Shown here one piece after another: positions 44,341 through 55,257 of a DNA stretch of 64,000 nt. The notes beneath the pieces are model-generated. The model was not told the origin of the DNA and made no database searches. It saw only the letters and a program-made list of their open reading frames with translations. Source of the DNA: Pyricularia pennisetigena. Its lineage: Eukaryota > Ascomycota > Sordariomycetes > Magnaporthales > Pyriculariaceae. The stretch covers positions 3,334,176-3,398,175 of the forward strand of contig NC_043742.1 in the NCBI RefSeq assembly GCF_004337985.1, read 5' to 3'. Each line of letters opens with the position of its first letter. The stretch's first letter is position 1. Made by a program: the position numbers and the translations under genes.

Positions 44341-45490
44341 TACGTGGAACGTTGGGTGGATTTTTGTAATGTTTGATAATAATAATTTGTAATTGGTTTC
44401 GCTACTTTTTTATCGATTTTGAAAGATTCAAACTTTTTAAAATTAAATCTGCTATTTGGTCGTTATATTTTAATATTGCGTCGAATAAAATAAATTTTAT
44501 TTTTTGTTTGGAAGGATGGTCCCTTTATCCGATGTTGGTTGGCGTATTTGGTTATTTTGTTTCGTACAAATTCCTATTCCTGTTGGAGTTTTTGGTGGAG
44601 TTTTCGTAGTTTGTTTGTTTATTTATCGGCTTTTGGGGCCGTAATCGTGGTCTTTAATTTTCCATATACCGTAGGGTTAAATCCGTACTTAATATAAAAC
44701 GGGTAATTTTAATATTTCCATTTTTTAAATTATTGTATACGAATTATATTGTGGGTAATAACCGTACCCAGTTATCCTATTTATGGTTTATATAGCATTT
44801 TAAATATTGTTTTAAAACTTGGTTTGCTCGTTTTGTTTGTCCGTTTATTTGTGGGTGGAATATTGTAAATAATTTGTAATTCGTTCCTAGCTATTTTATT
44901 AAAAATTTCCAAAATTTTGATATAAAAAGCTTATTTTTGTCCGTAATAATATTTTTTGGAAGTCCGTGGTTATTGACAATCATTTGTAAAAATGTGTAAA
45001 CGATTTTTTCGGCGTTGCTACTTTCCTTATAGGGTAAAAATAGGCGTATTTAGTAAATTTATCTATTATAACTAATATATTATCGTATTGAATTTTAGTG
45101 AATAGTTTTTCGGAAAATAGTAATTCAACGATAAAATCCATTATAATGGTCTGCCAGGCCTTATTAGGGGTTGGTAAAAATTGTCGGAACCCGTAAGGTT
45201 TGTGTTTTGCAAATTTGTTTTTTGCGCAAAATCCGCAGTTTTTAATGGTTTTTCGTACTTTTTGTCGTATTCCTTTGAAATTATGGTGCTGTTTTAACCG
45301 TTTCCATGTTTTGGAAATTTGTTGGTGTCCGTAGGCGTTACTTTCGTGGATTTTCCGTATTCTTTTTGTATGATTACCGTATTGGTCGTTATTAGATTTC
45401 GGTGAACTGGTAAAAGGTTTCCGTTATCGTTTGCCGTAAAAATCTTCCGTATTTCCTCGGGTAATATGTTTTTATAATTTAATTTTTTAT
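44341..45490 (-). pseudogene. Gypsy-2 integrase, decayed
   Basis: Homologous along its length with 21850-22990 of Gypsy-1 (same hallmark strings with further C-to-T and G-to-A changes). Not readable in one frame. Catalytic positions could not be judged one by one. Confidence 0.75.
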
Positions 45491-46740
45491 CAAAAACGTC
45501 GGCTCTACCATTTTTTGCTCCTTTTCGGTAAATAATTTTAAAATGGAATTTTAATAGGAATTTTATTCATTTAATTTATCGTTTATTTAACATTTTATTA
45601 ATGGTAAAATCGGTTAAGTTTTTATAATCCGTATAAATTAATATTTCGTATTTAATTCCAGACAATTATGGTTTCCATTTTTTAAATGGTCGGATAATAA
45701 TAATAAATTTTTTATCGTGGATTTGGTAATTAAATTTTGGTTTATATAAATTTTGTAAAAAAAAGGCGCAAGGGTGTAGGCGTTTTTTTTCGTTTCGTTG
45801 GCTAAATTGTTCTCCGATTGCATAATCGGATGCGTTGGTTTCGATTTCGAAAAATTTCGATGGATTTGGTATTTTAAAAATTGGTCCTTATGCTACTGCG
45901 TTTCGTAATTATTCGAAAATTTGCTATATTTGTTCCATTTATTGGAATTTTAGGTCCTTTTTGGTTATACTGGTTAAAAGGGGGGCGATCGCGCCATAAC
46001 CTTTAATAATTCTTTTATAAAAACTTACAAATCCAAAAAATACTCGAATGTTTTTTACGTTTTATGGTTGGGGCTAATCCCCTACTGTTAGGATTTTTAA
46101 TTCCTCCATCCTAATTTTTTCAGGGGCCATAATATATTTTAGGGAATTAACTTGTTTGCTGTAAAAAATGTATTTTTCGGGTTTAATTAAAAATTTAACG
46201 TTTTGTAGTTTTTGTAAAATTGTGTAAACGTATTTTTTATGGTTTTCCAACGTTTTGGAAAAAATAAGAATATCGTCCAGGTAAATAGCGATAAATATAT
46301 TTAAACATTCCCGCAAAACGTGGTTAATTATAGTTTAAAAAATTGCGGGGGCGTTCGTAAAACCGAAAAATATTACCAGGTATTCGTAATATCCTCGTTT
46401 GGTGCGAAATACTGTTTTCCATGCCTCGCCTTCCTTTATACGGATTAAATTATATATTTTTTTAAGGTTTAATGTCGTAAACCATTATATTTGGTAAAAC
46501 ATATTTTCAAATTCTCCTATTTATGGGAGCGGGTAACAGTTTTTTATTATAATATCGTTTAATTGTTTATAATCCACGTACAGTTAGAATTTTCCGTTCT
46601 TTTTCGGTAACAAAAGGATTGGGTATCCTATTGGTAATATCGACAATTTAATATAGCTTTTGTTAAATTTTTTGCGAAATATTCGTTTAAAACCTTCATT
46701 TGTATCGGATTTAAACCGTATATTTTATGGAATTTTGGTT
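45491..46740 (-). pseudogene. Gypsy-2 reverse transcriptase and RNase H, decayed
   Basis: The ORF at 46074-46316 reads MRECLNIFIAIYLDDILIFS, keeping the catalytic YLDD that Gypsy-1 lost. The RNase H stretch 45638-45823 ends QSENNLANETKKN. The rest parallels Gypsy-1 with stops. Confidence 0.85.
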
Positions 46741-46999
46741 AGGTTCCTTTTTTTAATAAAATTTCGTAGTCGAACGGACTGTGCTCGGGTAATCCTATTT
46801 CGAATTTTTGGTTAAATAGTCGTGTGTAATTTTAATAATCCTTCAAAACTTTGCCCTTTTTGGTTTGTTTTTTCGTAATTGGTATTACGTGGTTAGTTCG
46901 GTTTTAACCTGTGGATAATCGCTTTTTTTCAATATTAGCTCCGGGGTTGGTGGTCCTTCCTATAAATACGCCATTTGTTTAATTTAATTTTTCCGTACC

Positions 47000-48560
47000 T
47001 TATATTTCCTATATAAACCCTGCTGTGCTGGAAATTGTTTGATAATTAGGTATTTTTCCCATCAAATTTGGCCTATAATCCAATTTATCCGGGGCTTGCT
47101 TTTTTTAAACCAAAAAATTCGTAAAATTATATCTTTATTCCCTATTTCCGTAATATTTGAAATAATTTTTCTTTCGTTTATAGTACTCCATCCAAAGGTG
47201 TACGGTCTTTGTTTCGATGGTACCGTTCCCGTATAAAACTGCCTTTCCTTTTACGGTTTGCAGTCGATATAATTTGTTACTATTATTAAAATATTCGTTG
47301 TTTTTTCACGATTTTTGGAAAAATATAATTATTTTATACTCCGTTATTAAAAAGCGTTCGTACAAATTTTCCATTAAATCGTATATTTAGGAATATATAT
47401 CCGCATATTGTTTTCGTGGTTTGCGTGGAGTTTAAAGTTCTTTATTCCGTTTTTATTATTACCGTTTGGTATTTTATACCGTTAAACTGTTTTAATTTTT
47501 CAATTTGTTGGATTCGCGTCGTGGGTCCTTATTTTTTTCTATTTCGGGGCGAATAACTGCTTCTAATTTCAATTTTATTTAATCGGTGCCTTATTAATCT
47601 AGGCGTTTTTCGTGCGTTCGTGGGTATTTCGTTGTTTTTTACGCTGGGGTTCCACACGATTTTAGTTATTAGTGCGGGTCCTGGTTATTATAATTTTATT
47701 TCGTGGTATACCTATGTTTTAGTTAATATATATAATTTATATATATTTCGGGTGCATTCGTTCTATGGAAGTTGTTTTTAATTGTAATATGCCTTGGGGT
47801 AATTGTTATAAGAACTAAAAATTACCGCTGGTTCGGTATTAAACTTTATTTTAGTTTCCCAATTAGGTAATTTAATAATAGTATATATTTCGTGGATATT
47901 TATCGTTTTACGTCGTCGTGGGGAAAAATTATGGATTATTTTTTTGCTAAAATATAATCCGCAATTGTTTTGAAAACATTTTACCCAAAAGAGTTTTATA
48001 TATTTGGGATATTTGGTATCCAAATTTGGGTGGTTTCCGAAAAATGGATTAATTAATCCTATAGGGTTTTGCATTTATATTCGAAATATTATTCCGGGGA
48101 ATTGCACTAATTGGTCGTTTCGGCATTAATCGATAAGTTTTTTTTCGTATATATAGGGGTTTTTTTCCTTTACTATATTGTATAGGTTTGTAAATATAGT
48201 TTTTTTCGTTAAATTCGTTTTTTAATTCGTTACTGGATTCGTCCGTTGGGGTTTGTTAGATTATCGGGATATAGTAGGTTTATCCCAATGGTTTTAATTC
48301 TGATTTTTTGGGGTATCCGATTCCGTAAATTCGGGTTATTTAGCGTTTTGTTTGCGTAATTATGTTGGTGGTTTAATTTTGACAAATACACGGTTTCCTA
48401 TTGCTAAAGTTCGGGTGTTTTTAAACTTTTGTGGATACTATCCTACGTCCATTTTTACGTTATTATGGGTTATATAATTGTCGTTATAATATATAATCCA
48501 ATTTATTAGGCTATTATAATCCGGTTATATTTATTCATAAATAGTGGCATTTAATTTTCG
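47000..48560 (-). pseudogene. Gypsy-2 protease and unrecognised gag-protease segment
   Basis: 47778-48074 (minus) encodes FFGNHPNLDTKYPKYIKLF, FSPRRRKTI and IKFNTEPAVIF, the same segment as 24871-25984 in Gypsy-1. That places a conserved, unnamed segment between gag and protease in both copies. The protease part (47000-47400) is very decayed. Confidence 0.5.
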
Positions 48561-49540
48561 TGGTTTCCTAAAATCGGGGGTATTATTCTGGTCTCCGGTT
48601 ATAAAATCGGGATATAAGTTTGGAGCGTTTTTGGGATAAAATTTGGCGATATATTTTAATTTATCGCATTTAAAATATTTGCTATTGTTTGGATTTTTGC
48701 CAAGTTTTTTGTATTATATCGCGTTAAAATCCATAAATCCGTTATACATTCCATAGGAAATATTATACTGGCGAAACGGTTTAAGGTATGAATATTTGCG
48801 TCCCGTATTAATTTATCGCAAAACTGGTCCCTATACGCTACGTTTTTCGCGTTGTTTTGATTTTGTTCGTAAAATCGGCTTTTGATTTTAACCGTTAATT
48901 TTACGTATTCGGTTAGGGTATCGGGTCGTTTTTTTTTAACAAATTCGTTTTTAATTTTTTTTTAAATCCCGTATAAAAACGTGCTATTAGGGCTTCGGGG
49001 CCCTATAATAGTTTAGCGGTAATTTGTGGAAATCTATTAGTATATTTGGATACCGATTTAGCTTAGGTAAAGCGCACCAGTTTACGTTTAACCGTACGTT
49101 CCTCGTTTGGGCTGCCGAATATTCCCCTAAAACATTTTTCGAAATATTCGTAATCGTCGAAAATGCGGTTAATTTTAATTTTACGGTTTTTTTTTATCGT
49201 GGTCCAAATAATTTCCTAGGATTGGTTCGAATTAGGTAAACGTATCGCCTTTTAATAGCGAAGTTGCGTAAATAACCTTTTTTGCGTTATTATCGAAATT
49301 GTTTTCGTTAAAGTGAAAATAGGCCCGGGTTCCCGTAAAAAATCCTTACAGGGTACCTGGGGTATTATTATAAGGTAATAGTAAAGGGTATTTAATGTAA
49401 TTCCTGTTAGTTTGATTAATTTGTTCGGTTGTTCGTTTCTGGAATTATCGATTTTTTGTTTAAAGCGTCGCGACTATTTGGCGCAATGCGTTAGGGTTGG
49501 CCGGAACGTTAATAGTAAAAAGGGCTTAAGGGGTGGTTTT
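48561..49540 (-). pseudogene. Gypsy-2 gag, decayed
   Basis: Homologous to 25985-26990 by position and by the plus-strand shadow ORF shared with Gypsy-1 (49024-49239 versus 26496-26693). The zinc knuckle region (about 48640-48680) is barely seen. Confidence 0.7.
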
Positions 49541-49612
49541 ATTGGAAAATATTATTTCGGCAATATTATTCGGTATATTTTAAAGGAAAATATTAAATAG
49601 GAGCAATTAAAA

Positions 49613-50057
49613 TATTACGATTAGAATATCGGGGAACCTGTTTTTAGGGTAAAATATATTGGGTTAAACCAATTAAGCGTTTTACTTGGGTAATTGGGGA
49701 TTTTGAATAATTGGGGTAAAATTAGAATCGATTTTTGGGTAAATAGTAAATTAATTACTGCTAAACAATTTTAAACTAAGTTTTATTTATATAATAATAA
49801 ACGTGTTTTGTATAAATTGTATCCCGAATGTAATTTTTCCTAATTTGCCACAGATCGCAAAAATCACTTCCTTTAATTTGTCGTAATTTTTCAAAAATTA
49901 TTGAGATTACTTTTTTGGCAGTTCCGTGAGATTACGCGATTCCTTTTTTATATAATCCTGCTCCTTGTCGGTCGGTATTTTGTTGGGTAAATATCGTTAG
50001 GAGGGATGTGACCCCGCCTGGCCTTTCTGGTACCGGCCCAACTGTCTGGTCGTAACA
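49613..50057 (-). repeat. Gypsy-2 5' LTR (445 bp)
   Basis: Starts TATTACGATT (ancestral TG) and ends GTCGTAACA, followed by CTAAA. Internal flank bases match those of Gypsy-1. Confidence 0.92.
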
Positions 50058-51600
50058 CTAAACTGCGGATCTGTGTTTATAATTTTACGGATAAAACACG
50101 GGTTCAAACGATTTTTAGCGTTTATTAAATATATAAAACAGCAATTATCGAGTAAAATATTATTATAATATAAATTATAAAATATATTCATTAACGTAAG
50201 CGCGCTGGCTCCGTTATTATATCGTATTTAAAAGCATGTGAAATCGTCGGGTTTGGTAAAAATGGTTAAACCGCCGAAATAGTGGGCGGCCCCACTATCT
50301 CTTAAATTGCGGTGTTTTTTTCATTCCTCCGATCGTGGTAAATCCTAATCCGGTAATTACACCCTTTTAAATGAATAATTCGCGCACAAAAAACCAACGG
50401 TCCTTTTTAAATTTGGCGCAAATTTTTTTACAATTTTCGGCTAAATAAGTACCACGTATACGGATTTTGGTGTTTTTCCCTAGTACCGCGTATACCAATT
50501 TTTTTACATAAATTTGGTAATCAAAATTAATTATAATCATAGGGATATTTATTCCCTATATTTCCCCTTGTTTTACCCCTGCTAAAAACGTGGTTTAAAC
50601 TTTTATTTGGTTTTTTAACGGATCCGACAAATATTGTATAAAATTCAACGGAATTGCGGTCACCCCCTATTAACGGGTCGGTAATATCGTCGTAAAACGC
50701 GCTCCTAAACCATTTACAAATATATTTAAAACTAATCGTATAATCCGGTCTGTTTAATTCATTCCGAACGTTTATGGTTTAAAAAGGTTGGAAACGTCCT
50801 CCTGTTTTTATAAAATTTTGAATCGTGAAATCCCTTTTAAAATCGGTTCTTTTGTAGTTCTGAACTTTTTCGTAAATTAAATCGTAAATTTTGAATTCAA
50901 TCGTTTTATTATTTATAATATGCGTCAAAATTAAGGTTATTCTGTAATTCTTAATGGCCTGTTTTTCAACGTATACTTAAAAAAATGCGAATGTTTCCTA
51001 TAACGTTTTAGCTGTTTTTTTAAACGTACTCCAAACGTTGCGTTAAACGGTAAAAAGCGTTATATTAAAATACGTTAGATTTGTACTTTTTATAATCCAT
51101 TGGACGAAGAATATTAATTTTTCGGAATTATTCGTTTGTATGATTTTTTTACAATTTTTGCGTTTCGCGTATTCTATTTACCCCGCGTTTATTTCGAAAA
51201 ACGTAGGGCTGCTGGGTATAATAGGTTTTTTTAAACCTTTAAAAAAAATTTATTTATATTTACAAACGATTTAACGATTTGGTTTATTTTGCGGTTAATT
51301 TTAGGCGGGTTCAAATCCCAAATTCGTAAATTTATATAATAATCGTCGAATCGGGAGCGTTTAAACGATTTTGTAGCGTTTTCGGTAAATTTTTCAAATA
51401 TTGGTAGTTTTTCGTCGGTTTGTTAATTGAAATTAACCAATTTCCAAATACGAAATATTTTATTGCATGCTGGCGGTAAATTTGAAACCATTTAAACTAT
51501 TGGGCGAGTAAGTTAACGTTACTGGCGATTTTTGGAGTTTTTCGGTCGTAAATATGGTAAGCGGTAAACGGTTTACCCCTGAGTGCCGTAATAATTGCCG
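50058..51600 (-). pseudogene. Copia-C protease start and gag-like region, decayed
   Basis: The minus ORF 49997-50191 contains NILLDNCCFIYLINAKNRLN, the region of the copia protease active site; its frame continues past Gypsy-2 as FSIYGIQQFKITVSG (42700-42800). Further 5' (50200-51600), frames such as FKRDFTIQNFIKTGG and RGTYLAENCKKICAKFKKDRW look like gag with a lost zinc knuckle, but the family is unclear. This is placed as gag only by position. Confidence 0.5.
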
Positions 51601-51753
51601 GTAGCGGGAGAGAGAAAAAGATAAAATAGACGTTATTTGTAATCTCAGTGCTCAAATTAGACCCCCCTGCTTCGCAGTGGGGACCGAGCGCTCCATATAC
51701 CTTTTAACCATATGGTTTTTCGACCAATTACATTGGCCGAAAAGATCGCGCTC
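51601..51753. other. spacer between Copia-C and the DUF6589-like gene
   Basis: GC-richer patch with tgcttcgcagtgggg and cgagcgctc, and a dyad around catatgg. No coding signal. No Copia-C LTR was recognised here or after 61180, so the element lacks visible ends. Confidence 0.4.
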
Positions 51754-51802
51754 GTTCTAGTTTAAGGACATTTTGTCGCATTTCGCCGTTTATGGCGGTA
51801 TT
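51754..51802 (+). promoter_or_regulatory. 49-nt leader shared with the RecQ genes
   Basis: Starts GTTCTAGTTTAAGGACA and ends with the CGGTATT box. It aligns without gaps to 7373-7422, with about 40 of 49 bases equal. It is upstream of the DUF6589-like frame, as in the helicase case. Confidence 0.5.
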
Positions 51803-53034
51803 ACCAACAAAACACCCAATACTGCGATATCGCCAACCACCATTCCCCCCAATACATAAAAAAATAAAAGCTTTTTATTACCATACAAAATATTTACGTA
51901 TATTAACCTTTATTCGATATATTACTAAACCAAATAAAACCCGAATTTAACAATGGAAAATATATTCCAATATTACTAATAAATATACCCGAAAAAATAT
52001 TCCCATCCGCGTAATTTATAATCCAATATTTTACGTCCGATTTAACCCTATTACCTCCATCGATATCGCAATTACCTTCGTTTTTATCGCTATCCCGATT
52101 ACTATCGCCCAATCCTATATTCGAAAATAAATGGGAATTTAGGTTTTTTTGAATCGATTAAAAGCAATTACCGAAGGAATCCGAATCCGAAGCGGAAATA
52201 GACCCCGAAACCAAATTTATTCGCGATATTACCAAACTTCGGCGTAACCGTTACCGACGCACCAATTTTACGCAATTTATCCACGTTTAAATAATAGCGG
52301 CAAAGTTTTACGAAATTATTCGACCTGCGCCATCGCGAATATTTTTTTTAAAAAACATTACGAAATTTTCAAATCCGAAAACGTTTACGCGTTAACGGGG
52401 TCGAATACCGTTTTAAAAATTAATTTTTTGCGCCTATTACAACCGATTTTTTACGCAGGGAATTGCAGCAATTAATACAATATTTACGCCTTTTTAACCG
52501 GTTCGAACCTACAAGTTTCCAATTTTCGGGAATAAAAAATTGTTCCGCCAAAAACGTAAGCGATATAAATTGGTTTAAATAAATATTCGACACGTCCACC
52601 CAGGAAATCCCGTCCAAAACGCCAATATTATATAAATTTATATTTTTATTATTATTATATTCCCGGGGCTACCGCCCGTTTTGTCCATCGTTACAAATTT
52701 CGAAGGTGGTATACCTGGAATTAAATACCTTTTTAAAAACCATAAACCCCCCAACGTTAAAAAATTAACGCGTTATATTAATATTAGCGATTTTAACCCA
52801 CAAATATTCCCCTTAAAGAAACAATTATTTGCTACGCGCATTGGCATTATATTTTATAAATTATGGAATTTTACAACGTATTGTAAATATATTATCCGGG
52901 TTTAAAATATATTTATTTTATAAAACGATTAAACGGTAAACCCAACAATTTGTCGCCGTTACCCGAATACGTTATTAGCAATATTTATATTTATATTTAG
53001 CTTTTACCGCGCACAGTAATAATAATTTTGTTTA

Positions 53035-53100
<66 letters not shown>

Positions 53101-54583
53101 TATAAATAAATTTAAAAAGGATCGCTCGTAACCCAATATTATTTTTCGTATATAATAATCTCAATTTTTTGGACAAAGGACAGGATTTTGGATATGGAAA
53201 ACGTAACCAAATACAAAATTTGATATCGTATCTCCTTTTATTAACGCCAGGATTTAAACGATATACGCAATCCCAGTGGCACACCACCGTACTTTTCCGC
53301 CAGAAATGGTTGCAAACGCCCGCCTTTTTACAATATCCGGACACCTATTACGAAAGCGCCAAATATTATATAATACACCAAATTTGTGGTTTTTTATTCC
53401 CTAACCACCCATATACGCCTAAAACAATCCCATAATACCCTACTTTCGCACGAATTACACTAATTTCCTACCTTATCCAAACCCTCGCCATTACCGAAAA
53501 CGAAAGGAAATACGCAGGAATTATCCAAATCCACGAAATCTTTTTTAAACGTTTTTCAAACCTGTTACCCGATTATTTTAACTATTTTTCCGTCCTGTTC
53601 CTCGTTTATAGGGATTAAAAAATAACGCTATATTTCCGTACCATTTAGGGAATTTATATTAAATTATCCCACCTTTTTAACAAAAAATAATAAATATTAC
53701 CCGTACCAACGTTTTTCCATATCGAATTCAATTTCATTAACCAATTATAGCAATATAACGCCTTTATTATATCCATAAATATAATAGGGTTAAGGAAATA
53801 TAACCAGTTTTAAAAAAATAAAAAAAAGTTTTACCACGTTTTACGGCTTTTACAAAATGTATTCCGGTCCCGCATTTTATATATTATTATTGCTGTTTTA
53901 ATCCAAAACGGATTATTGGACAAGGATTAAACTTTCAAAAACGCTTTGGAAAAAGTTTTTACCGATATATTATATAATATATATATTTCCGTAATAAACC
54001 GTGTTTACGATAATATATTCGTTAATCGTATTAACGGTTTAATAGGTATTGGATTATAGCATATAAATCTCAAAATCAATATCGCCTTCCGCACGTAACG
54101 CCGTTATTTGCAAATAATTAACTTTTTATACATAATAATAAACGCGTTCCACCAAAAACATTACGGCGTATTGGAAACTATAATACCGCAATTGGTTTTA
54201 TTTTTTTACGGTTGTAACACAAAATACTATAGCCCTAAAATGCTATATTTAACCTAATTATTATAACCAAATATCACAAATTAACCGCTGCGGACCGGGA
54301 TTTTAAAATTAATGTTTGTAAAATGTACCACGGCCGGGAATGGATTTAAACCGGTAAACCTAGCACTTAAACATATTAATAAGGGTTTCGTTATAAATAT
54401 TAAAAATAACCGCAATTCCACGCACGATTTGCGAAAAATATTTTTAAATTGTGCAGCGATGGGGCCAATCGTAATTACGGTGCGCAAAACATTGGAAAAT
54501 ATCGCACGTATACGTATTAATAGCAAATACCATATAATATTAACCAATTAGGATATAATCCACTATGCGTATTTAGTATTCCA
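51803..54583 (+). pseudogene. DUF6589-like gene, 5' and central part, decayed and cut by Copia-2 insertion and inversion
   Basis: Plus-strand pieces with stops: FEGGIPGIKYLFKNHKPPNV (about 52690), ISYLLLLTPGFKRYTQSQWH (about 53220), FLQYPDTYYESAKYYIIHQ (about 53330), ISYLIQTLAITENERKYAGI (about 53460). A better-kept 3' part follows: HYGVLETIIPQLVLFFYGCN (about 54160) and KCTTAGNGFKPVNLALKHIN (54320). Next are NNRNSTHDLRKIFLNCAA and RKTLENIARIRIN. The last blocks resemble the DUF6589 family of fungal proteins (recollection, not searched). The minus ORF 54281-54547 is a shadow. At 54583 the frame ends at the Copia-2b LTR and continues at 32960 minus. Function unknown. Confidence 0.55.
53037..53095 (+). 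repeat. (TA)n microsatellite, about 29 units
   Basis: A perfect TA run inside the DUF6589-like pseudogene, possibly in an old intron. The many-isoleucine/tyrosine tail of a minus ORF here is an artefact of the repeat. Confidence 0.97.
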
Positions 54584-55245
54584 TGTGAGGAGGTTACGAG
54601 ATAGAATAAGCTTAATCTTGAACGCGGGGAAAAGTGGATCACATATAAGGCTGATGGAACGTTGAAATGGCAGATAACCGTCTGCTAGCGGGTAATAGAG
54701 ATGATATATTGTTGTTGTTGCACAATCGATTCGTTAAATCGTTAAATCAATAAAGGTTACGAAGGTGATGAATCTAAGGCTAAGTTATAAATTACGTGTT
54801 CGAATCCGTAGGTGCAGATCTTCGATCCGGATGTCCGGAATGCGGGGTCACGTCACATGATTTGGCCTTATTCATATGACTAACCTGCCGACCTATTGAG
54901 CCTAACGGCCCATTAAGCCTAACGGCCTATTGTGCTTATGCATGCACAGAAAATCTGCGACCACAACGGGATTCGAACCCACGCACTTTAACGTATATAT
55001 AATATAAATTATGGTACGTGCATTATACCATTAAGCTAGATTAAGTATGACGTATTTGTTTTGTTGTTGAAACTATGAACAAAGACGTGATATATAAAGC
55101 TTTGTGTGTATAAACGCGTATACGTTTTATTTGTTATTTATTTATTTATTCGATGCAGGGTGACTAATAAAATTAGCCCGTGCTAGCCGTTATAAAATAA
55201 TGCAGGGTAGCTAATATAATTAGCCCTGCGCTAGCCATGTTTACA
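54584..55245 (-). repeat. Copia-2b 3' LTR (662 bp)
   Basis: Starts TGTGAGGAGG and ends CATGTTTACA on the plus strand (ancestral TGTTCACA). The tRNA-like module is kept. Confidence 0.93.
54955..55050 (-). other. tRNA-like module in Copia-2b 3' LTR
   Basis: B-box complement GGATTCGAACC at 54969-54979 and A-box complement CCATTAAGCTA at 55028-55038. Sequence between matches the other copies. Confidence 0.6.
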
Positions 55246-55257
55246 TACCCCCGTAAT

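Larger units (their letters stand above)
42819..50057 (-). mobile_element. Gypsy-2, chromodomain Ty3/gypsy retrotransposon, full length
   Basis: 7239 bp, LTRs 445 bp (42819-43263, 49613-50057), duplications CTAAA at 42814-42818 and 50058-50062. Same family and gene order as Gypsy-1, with the same chromodomain and antisense ORF. It sits in the protease region of Copia-C. More decayed than Gypsy-1 in most frames, yet it keeps an intact YLDD. The inversion carries it, so it was on the plus strand before. Confidence 0.95.

Noticed and set aside
53036..53344. 102-residue minus ORF with a Tyr-Ile tail
   Set aside because: The tail is the (TA)n microsatellite, and the plus frame fits the DUF6589-like gene.
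54281..54547. 88-residue minus-strand ORF
   Set aside because: Shadow of the better-supported DUF6589-like plus frame.
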